A stretch of 64,000 nucleotides of DNA. Source: Janthinobacterium sp. TB1-E2 (GTDB lineage Bacteria; Pseudomonadota; Gammaproteobacteria; Burkholderiales; Burkholderiaceae_D). The notes beneath the pieces were generated by a model. It did no database searches, had not been told where the DNA came from, and saw nothing but the letters and a program-made list of their open reading frames with translations. Each line of letters begins with the position of its first letter. Position 1 is the first letter of the stretch. The stretch is from positions 4,650,001-4,714,000 of the forward strand of contig NZ_CP142523.1 of NCBI RefSeq assembly GCF_036885605.1, given 5' to 3'. Below are positions 24,897 to 34,386 of this stretch, in pieces. A program made the position numbers and the translations under genes.

Positions 24897-26111
24897 ATGC
24901 ACACACCCTCCAACACTACTGGCGACGATACCACCGTGGCGCCGTGGCTGGCCGTCCTGTCGGTCGGCATCGGCGCTTTCGCCCTCGTCACCTCCGAATT
25001 CCTGCCCGTCGGCCTGCTGCCGGCCATGGCCGCCGAACTGGCCATCAGCAAGGGCCAGGCGGGACTGATGATCACCACGCCCGGCATCGTTGCCGCGTTT
25101 GCCGCCATCTTCGTCACCGTCGGCTCGGGCCGCCTGGACCGCCGCATCGTGCTGCTGGCCCTCACCGCCCTGCTGATCGCCTCGAACCTGCTGGTGGCGC
25201 TGGCGCCGTCATATGGCTGGATACTGCTGGGCCGCGCCATGCTGGGTGTGGGCGTGGGCGGCTTCTGGGCCATCGGCAGCGCCATCGGCCCGCGCCTCGT
25301 GTCGCCGCAGCATGCGTCGCGCGCCATGTCCATCATCTTCGCCGGCGTCTCGCTGGGCACGGTGGCGGGCGTGCCGGCCGGCGCGCTGGTAGGCGAACTG
25401 GTGGGATGGAGGGTCGCTTTCGGCGCGGCCAGCGCCATTGCCGTGCTGGTCTTCATCGGCCAGCTATTGCTGCTGCCCAGGCTGCCGCCGACACAGGCCA
25501 TCCGCTTGCGCCAGTTGCCGATGATTTTCGGCATCCGTAAAGCCAGGCTGGGCCTGATCGCCACGGCCCTGATCTTCACGGGCCAGTTCGCCGCCTACAC
25601 ATATATCGCGCCCTTCCTCACGCAAGTGTCGCACCTGGCGGCCGGCACCGTCAGCGCGATGCTGCTCGTGTACGGCGCTTCCGGTTTCATCGGCAACCTC
25701 GTGGGCGGCTGGGCCGCCGGCCGCTACGAACGGGCCGCGCTGATGGTGACGGGCGCCGTGCTGGGCTTGTCCACCCTGGCCCTGGCCGCGTTCGGCAGCC
25801 ATGCACTCACCGCCATGCTGCTGGTGGCCGTGTGGGGCTTCGGTTTCGGCGCCATGCCGATCGCCGTGCAGACCTGGATGTTCAAGGCGGCGCCGCATTT
25901 GATGGAAGGCAGCAGCGCGCTGTTTGTCGCCATCGTGCAAGTGTCGCTGGCGTCGGGAGCGTTGCTGGGAGGCATGGCCGTCGACCGGCTGGGCGTATCG
26001 AGCGCGATGGTGGTCGGTGGCCTGTTCGCCCTCGGCTGCGCCTTGACGATCGCGATCTTCGGCAAGCCGCAAGCCAATGCCAAGGCTGGCGCGGCCTGCG
26101 TCGCCTCGTAG
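24897..26111 (+). CDS. MFS transporter, DHA1 family, TetR-controlled
   Basis: 404 residues and twelve predicted helices. ALVTSEFLPVGLLPAMA in helix 1 and the GRLDRRIVLL loop place it with the DHA1 group; GGFWAIGSAIGPRLV resembles NepI-type exporters. The divergent TetR protein and two operators around its promoter predict induction by its substrate, which is unknown. Confidence 0.88.
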   Translation: MHTPSNTTGDDTTVAPWLAVLSVGIGAFALVTSEFLPVGLLPAMAAELAISKGQAGLMITTPGIVAAFAAIFVTVGSGRLDRRIVLLALTALLIASNLLVALAPSYGWILLGRAMLGVGVGGFWAIGSAIGPRLVSPQHASRAMSIIFAGVSLGTVAGVPAGALVGELVGWRVAFGAASAIAVLVFIGQLLLLPRLPPTQAIRLRQLPMIFGIRKARLGLIATALIFTGQFAAYTYIAPFLTQVSHLAAGTVSAMLLVYGASGFIGNLVGGWAAGRYERAALMVTGAVLGLSTLALAAFGSHALTAMLLVAVWGFGFGAMPIAVQTWMFKAAPHLMEGSSALFVAIVQVSLASGALLGGMAVDRLGVSSAMVVGGLFALGCALTIAIFGKPQANAKAGAACVAS

Positions 26112-26115
26112 AAAA

Positions 26116-26418
26116 TCAGATGCGGCCGCGGCGAAATTCGCCGAGGAATTTCGTCACTTCGGCCGGCGTCATCACGACGTCCGCGTCGCCGTGATATGCA
26201 TACAGGAAAGGCGTGCCACCCAAGCGGTCCGTCAGCTTGGCAAACAGTAAAAAACGGCTGCCCAACGGATAGCGCTGCAGGTCGGCCAGGCGGCGCGAAC
26301 ACTGCACGGCCAGCTCGGGTGAGAAAGCCTGGCCCGGCACGGGGCGGATTTCCACGTGGCCATCTATGGCGCGCGATTCGACGGCAACGTGCCGGTATGC
26401 ATAAGTATCACGGGCCAT
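26116..26418 (-). CDS. Small protein of unknown function
   Basis: 100 residues, no signal peptide and no membrane segment. Features seen: RPVPGQAFSPELAV, a central basic/aromatic stretch LQRYPLGSRFLLFAKL and a Tyr/His patch FLYAYHGDADVVM before a helical basic C-terminus. I do not recognise a family. Its stop is five bases from the stop of the convergent MFS gene. Coding is supported by GC-rich third positions and a lack of competing frames. Confidence 0.55.
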   Translation of the reverse strand: MARDTYAYRHVAVESRAIDGHVEIRPVPGQAFSPELAVQCSRRLADLQRYPLGSRFLLFAKLTDRLGGTPFLYAYHGDADVVMTPAEVTKFLGEFRRGRI

Positions 26419-26440
26419 GCCGCCACCTTGAATAAAGTAA

Positions 26441-26469
26441 AGGCGCCATCTTAAGCGAAGTGGGCGCCT
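26441..26469 (-). terminator. Hairpin terminator after the sugar dehydrogenase
   Basis: AGGCGCC and GGCGCCT form 7-bp arms around a 15-base loop, followed on the minus strand by TTACTTTATT. It lies seven bases after the dehydrogenase stop. Confidence 0.6.
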
Positions 26470-26475
26470 GGCGTG

Positions 26476-27651
26476 TTACCGCGGCACGATGCGCAGCAAG
26501 CGGCCATTGTCTTCATCGGTCAACGCATACAGATAGCCGTCCGGCCCCTGGCGCACGTCGCGCACGCGCGCGCCGATGTCCAGACGGTCCTGTCCCATCA
26601 CCTTGCCGTTCGCGTCAACGGCGATGCGGCGGATATCCTTGGCTGCCAGGCCGCCGCTGAAGATGCTGCCGCGCCAGGCGGTGATCTTGTCGCCTGTGTA
26701 GACGGCCAGTCCCGACGGCGCCGGCGACGGCACCCAGGCCACGCTCGGATTGAGCATGCCCGCCACTTCGTGCTTGCCAACGGGCTCATGCGTCTTGTAG
26801 TCGGCGCCATAGCTTTGCAAAGGCCAGCCGTAATTACCGCCTGCCGTCACCAGGTTCAGCTCGTCGCCGCCATACGGCCCGTGTTCCGTGGCCCACACGC
26901 GGCCGGAAACAGGATCGAGCGCCAGGCCCTGCACGTTGCGGTGGCCATACGACCAGATTTCCGGCAAGGCCCCCTTGGCCGCCAGCGGATTGCCGGGCGC
27001 CGGTTTTCCCTCGTCCGTCAGGCGCAGGATGGAGCCCTGGTGCGTGGCCAGGTTTTGCGCCTGCTCGCGCGCCAGCCGGTCACCGATGCGCAGCGGTGGG
27101 TTGCCACCATCGGCCACGCTCATCAGCAAAGTGCCATCCGGCAGCCACAGCAGGCGCGAACCGAAATGCTGGCCGCCGCTCTTGTCGGTTGCCACCTTGA
27201 ACAGGGTCTGGATGCCCGTCACCTTCTTGCCGTCGAACACGCCGCGCACGAGGGTCGTGCGGTTGGCGTCGTTGTTGCCTGTCGATACCGTCATGTACAC
27301 ACGCGGATTCGGCTTGGCCGCATCCTGTTGATGAACGACGATGTCGAGCAGGCCGCCCTGACCGCCCGTAAACACCTTGGGCATGCCTTCCAGCGCAACG
27401 TCCTCGAACTTTTTGCCATTAAGCAGATGCAAGGTTCCCTGCTTGCTGGTGACAAGCGCGCGTCCCTCGCCCAGCCAGGCAATACCCCACGGCTGGCGCA
27501 CGCCCTGCGCGACGGTCTCGGCCTTCCAGCCCTGTCTGGCGGCGGGCGGTTCGCCCGTGGCTTGCAGTTCGGCGTGGGCGGGTATGGCGCAAGCGGCGAA
27601 AGCTCCCAGCAACAGTGCGGTGGCAAGGCGTGTGCGCTTGATGGTTGGCAT
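26476..27651 (-). CDS. PQQ-dependent aldose sugar dehydrogenase (YliI/GdhB-like)
   Basis: 391 residues. A Sec signal peptide (to AHA, about residue 27) is followed by a six-bladed propeller of the soluble glucose dehydrogenase type: RQPWGIAWLGEGRALVT, the HFGSRLLWLPDGTLLMSVADGG segment split over two strands, GHRNVQGLALDP and WATEHGPYGGDELN, which holds residues for PQQ and calcium. It should oxidise aldose sugars in the periplasm. PQQ synthesis genes are not in the window. The start is the ATG that opens the signal peptide. Confidence 0.88.
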   Translation of the reverse strand: MPTIKRTRLATALLLGAFAACAIPAHAELQATGEPPAARQGWKAETVAQGVRQPWGIAWLGEGRALVTSKQGTLHLLNGKKFEDVALEGMPKVFTGGQGGLLDIVVHQQDAAKPNPRVYMTVSTGNNDANRTTLVRGVFDGKKVTGIQTLFKVATDKSGGQHFGSRLLWLPDGTLLMSVADGGNPPLRIGDRLAREQAQNLATHQGSILRLTDEGKPAPGNPLAAKGALPEIWSYGHRNVQGLALDPVSGRVWATEHGPYGGDELNLVTAGGNYGWPLQSYGADYKTHEPVGKHEVAGMLNPSVAWVPSPAPSGLAVYTGDKITAWRGSIFSGGLAAKDIRRIAVDANGKVMGQDRLDIGARVRDVRQGPDGYLYALTDEDNGRLLRIVPR

Positions 27652-27676
27652 CGGAAATTCTCCTGTGTCGTCAATG

Positions 27677-27718
27677 AAAAAAGGCGGCCGGGATGGTCTT
27701 TGCCATCGCGCCGCCTTT
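27677..27718 (-). terminator. Intrinsic terminator after the PKD-like lipoprotein gene
   Basis: On the minus strand AAAGGCGGC and GCCGCCTTTTTT enclose a loop that itself contains GATGG/CCATC. It ends with six Ts, 47 bases after the stop of the lipoprotein gene and before the dehydrogenase start. Confidence 0.85.
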
Positions 27719-27764
27719 AAAAATAGCACAAATTACACGGCGGACGCGCCGCCGTCTCATGCGA

Positions 27765-29813
27765 TCAGCGATACACCAGATAGTACTTGGCGCGCGCGGT
27801 GCCCTTCTGTGCGCCACCCGTCTGCACCAGCGCCACGGGGTCGCCAGCGGCCGTGTGGAAGATGCCGATGCCGTAACTTTGTTCGCCGCCAATCACCGGC
27901 AGGCTAACACTGCCTGCAGGGAACAGCAGTTCACCGCTATATTTCTTGTAGCTGGTCTGATATACCGTATCGTTGGCTGGATAAGCGTAGTCAAGCGAAC
28001 TTTCCATCAGCAGCACTTCCGCTCTGGCGGGCGAATAACTCATCGCTTGCATGCTGTTGCTGCCGCCGCTGCTGCTTGAACCAAAGGTAAAGCGCCCCAT
28101 GTATTGCAACGTATCGGTACTAAAGTAGGTACCGTTTGCGGTAAACAACAAATCTTCCTTCGGAGACAGGAAGAACGGTGACGAAATGTAATAGTCGCTA
28201 TACACAGTGCCGTTGGTGAGGATGGCGTGCGTTTGCGGGTCAATGGTGAAATACGAGAGAGTCGCGTAATTACCCTGCGAGAGAAATGCCTTGTTCTTCG
28301 ATGCCGCAAACACGCCGCGCAGGGCGCCATAGAAACCGCTATTGCCAAACTCAAGCGAAGGCATCGCCTGTCCCGTACGTGCGTTGATAACAGCAACAGC
28401 GGGCCGTGCGTATGAAACAGTCGATTGGCCCGAGAGAAATACCACGCCGGCGTTGGTAACGAATACTTCCGTTTGCATGCCACCGGTGCCGGACGATTTC
28501 AACAGGCTCCCCGACACCAGATCAACCAGACTGACCACGCCATCATGCAACACAGCAGCCAGTTTGCCGTCCGGACTCAGATTGAAGGTCTTGACCGCTG
28601 TCGGCAGATCAATGCTGGTGGTCGCACCATCGACCGGATTGATGACTTTGATTGTGTACGGCTCCGCAGTCACCACGACCAGGCGGTCAACAGCCTGGCT
28701 ATAACGCATTTCAACCGGCTTGAACGGCAATGCGACCACGCTCGAAGTCGACGTGACCGCATTGAGCTTCAGGTAAGCGACGGCCGTCTGGCGGCCGTTG
28801 CTCACTGTCAGCGACAATACGTAAGCACCAGCCACGTCCGGCGTAAATGCAGGAATCGCCGCCATCGCTGCACCTACAACGGCAACAGAACCGGACGGAC
28901 GGGTATCGACCGCCCAGGCATAGCTCAGCGGAGCACCACCCTCGTCATAGCTCAGGATGCCGCTGGTGACCACCGGCTGGCCTATCGGCACCATTTGCGT
29001 GTCGCGGCTGATAACAGCCACCGTACCGCGGATGACGCCGACCGGTGCCCTGTTGGCGGCACTGATCTGGTACACCGTGTCTGCATATGCGCCCTTGCCA
29101 TCGGTAGTGTGGGCGCGCACTTGGTACATGCCCATCACATCGGGTGAGAAGACGGCGCCTTGTCCCGTGGCATACAGCGTGGACATGCTGTCGACCGGCT
29201 TTGTTATCAATTGCCATGTCGTACTGACGACGTCGCCGTCGACATCCGTACTGCCTGAGGCGTCGAGGGCCACGCCAGAACCGACCGACACGGTCAGGGG
29301 CGGCTGATTCACTGGCACCGCCGTAAAGGTAGCCCGAATCACAGTGACCGCATTCGGTGGGGTATTGTCGGCAATCACAGTTACGCTCTTGTCTGAGAAC
29401 GCACCCTTGCTGTCTGTCACACGCAAATTGAATACATAGTTACCCAGTACATCGGGCTTGATACTGAGCTTGACACCGGTGGGAGTAACGGGCACGTAGG
29501 CGCTGCCAGCAGGTTTGGCGACCAGGCTCCAAATATAGCTGAGTACATCGCCTTCCGCATCGCTGCTACCAGACGCATCAAGCACCACATCGGCGCCTGT
29601 GGTGGCGGTAGCGTCGGCACCGTTGCTGCCATTGCTGACCGTGCCAGCAAAGTAGACAGCGGCTTTTGGTGCCGTATTGACCGGCGGAGGCGATATAGTA
29701 TCGTTTCCGCCGCCACCACCACCTCCACCACCGCCACACCCGGCCAGCATGACCATGACCAGCATCCCAACGCCCAACCAGCGCACGACTGGCCCTTGCA
29801 TACGACTGCGCAT
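27765..29813 (-). CDS. Large lipoprotein with PKD-like repeats and propeller-like C-terminus
   Basis: 682 residues. The signal peptide ends LAGC (Cys26), directly followed by about ten consecutive glycines. Three Ig-like repeats of the PKD/K319L kind follow (about 45-150, 150-255, 255-360), each with the pattern LDASGSSDAEGDVLSY.W and a closing YVFNLRVTDSKGAFSD-like strand. Residues about 370-682 look like a beta-propeller (VIDPQ/LSPDGKLAAV repeats). Likely surface or periplasmic adhesion or sugar-binding protein; function unknown. GC is lower than in neighbours and the gene stands alone. Confidence 0.8.
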   Translation of the reverse strand: MRSRMQGPVVRWLGVGMLVMVMLAGCGGGGGGGGGGNDTISPPPVNTAPKAAVYFAGTVSNGSNGADATATTGADVVLDASGSSDAEGDVLSYIWSLVAKPAGSAYVPVTPTGVKLSIKPDVLGNYVFNLRVTDSKGAFSDKSVTVIADNTPPNAVTVIRATFTAVPVNQPPLTVSVGSGVALDASGSTDVDGDVVSTTWQLITKPVDSMSTLYATGQGAVFSPDVMGMYQVRAHTTDGKGAYADTVYQISAANRAPVGVIRGTVAVISRDTQMVPIGQPVVTSGILSYDEGGAPLSYAWAVDTRPSGSVAVVGAAMAAIPAFTPDVAGAYVLSLTVSNGRQTAVAYLKLNAVTSTSSVVALPFKPVEMRYSQAVDRLVVVTAEPYTIKVINPVDGATTSIDLPTAVKTFNLSPDGKLAAVLHDGVVSLVDLVSGSLLKSSGTGGMQTEVFVTNAGVVFLSGQSTVSYARPAVAVINARTGQAMPSLEFGNSGFYGALRGVFAASKNKAFLSQGNYATLSYFTIDPQTHAILTNGTVYSDYYISSPFFLSPKEDLLFTANGTYFSTDTLQYMGRFTFGSSSSGGSNSMQAMSYSPARAEVLLMESSLDYAYPANDTVYQTSYKKYSGELLFPAGSVSLPVIGGEQSYGIGIFHTAAGDPVALVQTGGAQKGTARAKYYLVYR

Positions 29814-29974
29814 ATGATTCCGTTCTCTCAATATTCCCGTGGTTATAAGGTGACGTCTTGTCGCGTCCAAAAAGCGGACAAATATTATCATGACAATAAC
29901 GTTAAATTTTCACCAAATTTCACTTTAGAAATATTAATTTTCAGGAATCATTAAAACAGCGCTGCCGGGTACGC

Positions 29975-30475
29975 TCAGGCCCGCAGCAGCAAGGCCACGG
30001 CTTCCGCCGCGATGCCCTCTTCCCGGCCCAGGTAGCCGAGTTTTTCATTCGTCTTGGCCTTGATGTTGACCTGCCCCACACTCACGCCCAGGTCTTCTGC
30101 CACGTTGGCGCAGATGGCGGCGATGTGCGGCGCCATTTTCGGGCGCTGGGCGATGATGGTGGCGTCGATGTTGCCGATCACATAGCCGGTGGCTTGCACG
30201 CGGCGCACAGCTTCGCGCAGCAGGGTGCGCGAATCGGCGCCCTTGAATTGCGCGTCCGTGTCGGGGAAGTGGCGGCCGATGTCGCCCAGGGCGGCCGCGC
30301 CGAAGATGGCGTCCGTGATCGCGTGCAGCAGCACGTCCGCGTCGGAATGGCCGAGCAAGCCCAGGTGATGGGGAATCTTCACGCCGCCAATGATCAGGTC
30401 GCGGTTTTCCACCAGCGCGTGGCAGTCATAGCCCTGGCCGATGCGAAATGGGAGGTCGGGAGTCGTTGGGTTCAT
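29975..30475 (-). CDS. ispF: 2-C-methyl-D-erythritol 2,4-cyclodiphosphate synthase
   Basis: 166 residues. Fifth step of the MEP isoprenoid pathway, releasing CMP to give the cyclic diphosphate. Metal-binding residues are in GQGYDCHAL and in [34 protein letters not shown] closes the substrate site. It follows ispD by 17 bp, the usual bacterial pairing, and is the last gene of its run. Confidence 0.97.
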   Translation of the reverse strand: MNPTTPDLPFRIGQGYDCHALVENRDLIIGGVKIPHHLGLLGHSDADVLLHAITDAIFGAAALGDIGRHFPDTDAQFKGADSRTLLREAVRRVQATGYVIGNIDATIIAQRPKMAPHIAAICANVAEDLGVSVGQVNIKAKTNEKLGYLGREEGIAAEAVALLLRA

Positions 30476-30492
30476 GCGTGTCTCTCAGGAAT

Positions 30493-31194
30493 TCAAGGAT
30501 GGGCCAAATACAGCTCGGCCGTGTGTATGTCGCGCGGCAAGGTCACCTTCAGGTTGCGCGGGTGGCCTTCGACGAGCCTGGGCGCCAGGCCCAGCGCTTC
30601 GACGGCGCTGGCGTCGTCCGTGATCGCTTGCGGATCGGGCGCTTCGGATAATGCCTTGTGCAGCAAGCCATAGCTGAACATTTGCGGCGTCTGCGCCAGC
30701 CACAGGCCGTCGCGCGGCACCGTCTGCGCCGACAAGGCGCCCTGCCCCGCCCGCTTGACGGTGTCGACCACGGGCAAGGCCAGCAGGCCCCCGGCCGCAT
30801 GCTCACCGACTTCGGTGATGAGCTTTTCGATCAGCGCCGGCGTCAGGCCGGGACGGGCCGCGTCGTGCACCAGCACCTGGTCGTGGGCAGCGATGCTGCC
30901 GTGCATGGCGTGCAAGCCATTAAGGATGCTTTCCATGCGCGTGGCGCCGCCGCAGCGCAGCACAGTCACGCCCTGTTCCGGCACGACCGTGTCGATCACG
31001 CCATCGTCGGCGCTGACGACGACATAGGTGTGCGCGATCAGGGGGCTGGCGAGAAAGGCGTCGAGCGCATGGCGCAGCATGGGTTTGCCGGCGATGGGTA
31101 AATACTGCTTGGGACTGCCCGCTTCCATGCGCGCGCCCACGCCGGCGGCGGGGATCAGCGCAAAGTAGCGGACGGTATTCGGTGCTGCTGTCAT
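30493..31194 (-). CDS. ispD: 2-C-methyl-D-erythritol 4-phosphate cytidylyltransferase
   Basis: 233 residues. Couples CTP with MEP in the isoprenoid pathway. The N-terminal nucleotide-binding motif LIPAAGVGARMEAGSPKQYL and later VLVHDAARPGLTP are family signatures. It lies 12 bp after the HExxH gene and 17 bp before ispF. Confidence 0.97.
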   Translation of the reverse strand: MTAAPNTVRYFALIPAAGVGARMEAGSPKQYLPIAGKPMLRHALDAFLASPLIAHTYVVVSADDGVIDTVVPEQGVTVLRCGGATRMESILNGLHAMHGSIAAHDQVLVHDAARPGLTPALIEKLITEVGEHAAGGLLALPVVDTVKRAGQGALSAQTVPRDGLWLAQTPQMFSYGLLHKALSEAPDPQAITDDASAVEALGLAPRLVEGHPRNLKVTLPRDIHTAELYLAHP

Positions 31195-31206
31195 GCCATT
31201 CCTTGT

Positions 31207-31902
31207 CTAGTTGGCGGGCGCTGCCTTGCCCGCCAGGATGTTCTGGATTTCGCCCTTGCACGCCTTGCCCAGGCGCGCATATTCTTGTGGAGAATCGATG
31301 GCCGCCTGCAAGGTTTCCACCTTGCGCATTTCTGCCTTGATATACGGCAACCAGCCCGTGTCGATCTCGCGCGCCAGCGCCGCCTTGGCTGTGCCGCTGG
31401 GCGCGTACAGGGGCCGCGCCTCGAAGCGTTTGGCCAGCGCGGCGCGCACGGTCTTTTCCACGCGCGGCAAGTGTTCCATATACGTTTTCATGTGCCGCAG
31501 CTCGTGCGCGAGTATCTCATCATACGCGCAAGTGCCGGGGGTAAACTCGCGGCCGATATAGATCACCACGGGCGCATACGTGAGGCTCACGGTAATCTGC
31601 GGCGCCACGCATTCATAGCCGCTGGCCGGGTCTTGCAGCATGGGGCCGGCCAGGGCGATGGCCACGCGCGAATCCGTCTTGGTCAATCCCAGTACCCAGG
31701 TATTGGCGCGCGCCATGCCCTTCATCACCGTCAGGGCCTTGTACGGCAGATGCGTGTCGATGGAATAGCCATTCTGCTGCGTCGTCAGCACGGACACCGT
31801 CTTGCTGATCGTGTCTTCGCAGCGCACCTGGAACGGCGTGCGCGCGGCCGCCAGCGTGTCCAGGCTGGCGGCCGCCAGCAGCAGGAAGATTGCCGTGCGC
31901 AT
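31207..31902 (-). CDS. Exported protein with an HExxH motif, putative metalloprotease
   Basis: 231 residues. A Sec signal peptide (MRTAIFLLLAAASLDTLAAA) is followed by a mature domain with three cysteines (28, 99, 125). AHELRHMKTY holds HELRH (133-137), the zinc-protease motif, with a downstream acidic residue region that could supply a third ligand. I do not recognise a named family, though DUF922-type zinc peptidases have a similar layout. Start at 31902 lies eight bases after the Nudix stop; an earlier in-frame ATG would overlap that gene and spoil the signal peptide. Confidence 0.6.
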   Translation of the reverse strand: MRTAIFLLLAAASLDTLAAARTPFQVRCEDTISKTVSVLTTQQNGYSIDTHLPYKALTVMKGMARANTWVLGLTKTDSRVAIALAGPMLQDPASGYECVAPQITVSLTYAPVVIYIGREFTPGTCAYDEILAHELRHMKTYMEHLPRVEKTVRAALAKRFEARPLYAPSGTAKAALAREIDTGWLPYIKAEMRKVETLQAAIDSPQEYARLGKACKGEIQNILAGKAAPAN

Positions 31903-31910
31903 GCGCTGTA

Positions 31911-32483
31911 TCAGGCCGGCTGCCACACGCCGCTGGTGATCTTGTCGAGCCAGAAGATACCGATGACGGTTTTCACGTCCGTGATCGTGCCATCCTTGAC
32001 CCAGTCGAGCAGCTGCGGCACCGTGGCCGTAAATGTCTCGAGGAATTCGCCTTCGTCGAGCTGGCGTTCGCCGGCCACGAGTCCGCGCGCCAAAAACAGT
32101 TCCAGATGTTCATCGGAATACGCGATGGCGTTGTGGATGGTGGAGACGAATTGCCAGTCGCTGGCGGTGTAGCCTGTTTCTTCCAGCAACTCGCGCTGGG
32201 CGCACGCCAGGTGCGATTCGCCCGCATCGATCTTGCCGGCCGGGAATTCAATGAAGACCCGGTTCAGCGGATAGCGGTATTGGCGCTCCATCAGCACCGT
32301 GCCATCGTCGAGCAGCGGCAGGATCACGACGGCGCCCGGATGCAGGACGAATTCGCGCGCCGTGATCTTGCCGTCCGGCAGGGCAACACGGTCGCGCTGC
32401 ACGCGCAGGAAGCCGCCCTGGTAGACGAGCTCGCCATCGACCTTGGTTTCAATCAATTGCGTATCAGTGGCTTGGGTATCCAT
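31911..32483 (-). CDS. Nudix hydrolase, ADP-ribose pyrophosphatase type
   Basis: 190 residues. The Nudix box is complete: GKIDAGESHLACAQRELLEETGY (GX5EX7REUXEEXGU) at about 83-105, split here only for description. The LPLLDDGTVLMERQYRYP strand before it is typical of NudF-like enzymes that split ADP-ribose to AMP and ribose 5-phosphate. First gene of a likely run with the HExxH gene, ispD and ispF, starting just after the nuo terminator. Confidence 0.88.
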   Translation of the reverse strand: MDTQATDTQLIETKVDGELVYQGGFLRVQRDRVALPDGKITAREFVLHPGAVVILPLLDDGTVLMERQYRYPLNRVFIEFPAGKIDAGESHLACAQRELLEETGYTASDWQFVSTIHNAIAYSDEHLELFLARGLVAGERQLDEGEFLETFTATVPQLLDWVKDGTITDVKTVIGIFWLDKITSGVWQPA

Positions 32484-32501
32484 GGAATTCCTTTATTCAA
32501 T

Positions 32502-32524
32502 AAAAAACGGCGCCAGAGGCGCCG
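32502..32524 (-). terminator. Terminator of the nuo operon
   Basis: CGGCGCC and GGCGCCG form a perfect 7-bp stem around a 3-base loop, followed by TTTTTT on the minus strand. It lies 17 bases after the DUF2818 stop. Confidence 0.93.
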
Positions 32525-32540
32525 ATTTCGGTCGTTGTTG

Positions 32541-32864
32541 CTAACGGCGTTTGCGCAGGTAGCGTCCGACAAAGCCTGGGAAAGCCAGCACCAGGAACAG
32601 ACAGCCGGTGATGGCATAGAACTCCCACGTTTGCGGGAAACCGTTGCCGATGCGCGCTTCGAGCGCGAAGGCCACGGCGCCGACGATGAAGTACAGAATC
32701 ACCATCTCCAGCAGTCGCAGCGCCAGCGGCTTGCGCCAGCCCTGCTCCGCCTGCGCCGCCTTTTTCAGGGGCACGGCGGCAAACAGTTTCTCGTTCAGGA
32801 AAGGCAGGTTGGCGCCCAGGATACCCAAGGCGATCACCAGCCAGCTCGAGACGGTGACATCCAT
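32541..32864 (-). CDS. DUF2818 membrane protein at the end of the nuo operon
   Basis: 107 residues with three predicted helices (about 7-27, 46-68, 80-98) and a basic C-terminus ending LRKRR. This family commonly follows nuoN in Burkholderiales; its role in complex I is not established. It lies three bases after nuoN and is the last gene before the terminator, so it is co-transcribed with nuo. Confidence 0.85.
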   Translation of the reverse strand: MDVTVSSWLVIALGILGANLPFLNEKLFAAVPLKKAAQAEQGWRKPLALRLLEMVILYFIVGAVAFALEARIGNGFPQTWEFYAITGCLFLVLAFPGFVGRYLRKRR

Positions 32865-32867
32865 CGG

Positions 32868-34370
32868 TCAGGACGCCAGGGTCTTGGTGATGGCCGAAGC
32901 GCAGGCCGCCAGGATGCTGTTAGGCATCACGCCCAGCGCCAGGACGAACACGCCGTTCAGTGCCAGCACGACGCGCATGTCGCCATGCACGACCAGCGCG
33001 TTGGTATCGGTCGGCTCGTCGAACCACATCATTTTCACGACGCGCAGGTAGTAGAAGGCGCCGATCAGCGAGAACAGCACGGCGGCAATCGTCAGCCACA
33101 GCTGGCCCGTGGCCAGCACGGAGGCCAGCACCGAGTACTTGGCCATGAAGCCCATCAGCGGCGGCACGCCAGCCAGCGAGAACATGAACAGGGTCATCAC
33201 CAGCGCGAAGATCGGGCTGCGTTTGCCCAGGCCCTTGAAGTCGGCCAGTTCTTCCGCTTCGAAACCACTGCGTGCCAACAACATGATCACGCCAAAGGTA
33301 CCCAGGGTGGTGAACACGTAGGTGATGACGTAGTACATCGAAGCGCCGTAGGCGGTGGCTGCGCCAGCCGCGTTCAGGGTGTTGTTCGGTGCGTCGACGG
33401 TACCGGACAGCAGGCCCAGCAGAACGAAGCCCATTTGCGCGATGGTCGAGTACGCCAACATACGCTTCAGATTCGTTTGCGCGATGGCGGTGAAGTTACC
33501 GATGGCCAGCGACATCACGGCCAGCACCAGCAGCATTTGCTGCCAGTCATGCGCCATCGGCAGCAAGCCCTCGCCCAGCAAACGCAGGGTGATGGCAAAC
33601 GCGGCCAGTTTCGGCGCGCCGCCCAGCAGCAGGGTCACGGCCGTCGGCGAACCTTGATACACGTCAGGCACCCACATGTGGAATGGCACGACGCCCAGTT
33701 TGAAGGCCAGGCCGGCTACGAGGAACACCAGGCCGAAGACCATGATGGTGCCGTTGGTCTTGCCGTTTTCCAGCGCCACGCGCAGTTCGCCCAGATCCAG
33801 CGTGCCGGAGGCGCCGTACAGCATCGAGATACCGTACAACATGAAACCGGAAGCCAGTGCGCCCAGGATGAAGTATTTCATGGCCGCTTCCGTGGCCTTG
33901 GCATTGTCACGGCGCAGAGCGATCAGCGCGTACAGCGACAGCGACATCAGTTCCAGACCCAGGTAGATGATCAGGAAGTTGTTGGCCGAGATCATGATCA
34001 TCTGGCCCAGCAGTGCAAACAGGGCCAGCACGTAGAACTCGCCGCCCAGGTTACCCGACAGCATGTTGCGGTCGGTGGCATAGGCACGCGAGTAGATCAG
34101 GGTCAGCGCCACGGCGCCGTACGAGAACAGTTTCAGCAGCTGCGACATCGGGTCCGACACGAACATGTTATGGAACGTGTAGACGGTGGTGCCCGCGTTG
34201 AAGTCGCCCACGGTCAGCAAGGCGCAGCCTGCCAAGGTCAGCAAGGACAGCGCATAGGTGATCGAACGCTTCGCCGCAGGCAAGAACATATCGATCAGCA
34301 AGAGCGCCGACGTGGCGATCAGCAGAAAGATTTCCGCGTACAGCGGTACCAGATTAGGTGCATTAGTCAT
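32868..34370 (-). CDS. nuoN: NADH-quinone oxidoreductase subunit N
   Basis: 500 residues, about fourteen membrane helices, one of the three antiporter-like proton-channel subunits of complex I. The Proton_antipo_M core carries [17 protein letters not shown] (with the channel glutamate), and [19 protein letters not shown] with the conserved lysine and histidine. It is preceded by nuoM (16 bp gap). Confidence 0.97.
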   Translation of the reverse strand: MTNAPNLVPLYAEIFLLIATSALLLIDMFLPAAKRSITYALSLLTLAGCALLTVGDFNAGTTVYTFHNMFVSDPMSQLLKLFSYGAVALTLIYSRAYATDRNMLSGNLGGEFYVLALFALLGQMIMISANNFLIIYLGLELMSLSLYALIALRRDNAKATEAAMKYFILGALASGFMLYGISMLYGASGTLDLGELRVALENGKTNGTIMVFGLVFLVAGLAFKLGVVPFHMWVPDVYQGSPTAVTLLLGGAPKLAAFAITLRLLGEGLLPMAHDWQQMLLVLAVMSLAIGNFTAIAQTNLKRMLAYSTIAQMGFVLLGLLSGTVDAPNNTLNAAGAATAYGASMYYVITYVFTTLGTFGVIMLLARSGFEAEELADFKGLGKRSPIFALVMTLFMFSLAGVPPLMGFMAKYSVLASVLATGQLWLTIAAVLFSLIGAFYYLRVVKMMWFDEPTDTNALVVHGDMRVVLALNGVFVLALGVMPNSILAACASAITKTLAS

Positions 34371-34386
34371 GTTATCGGTCTTCTAT

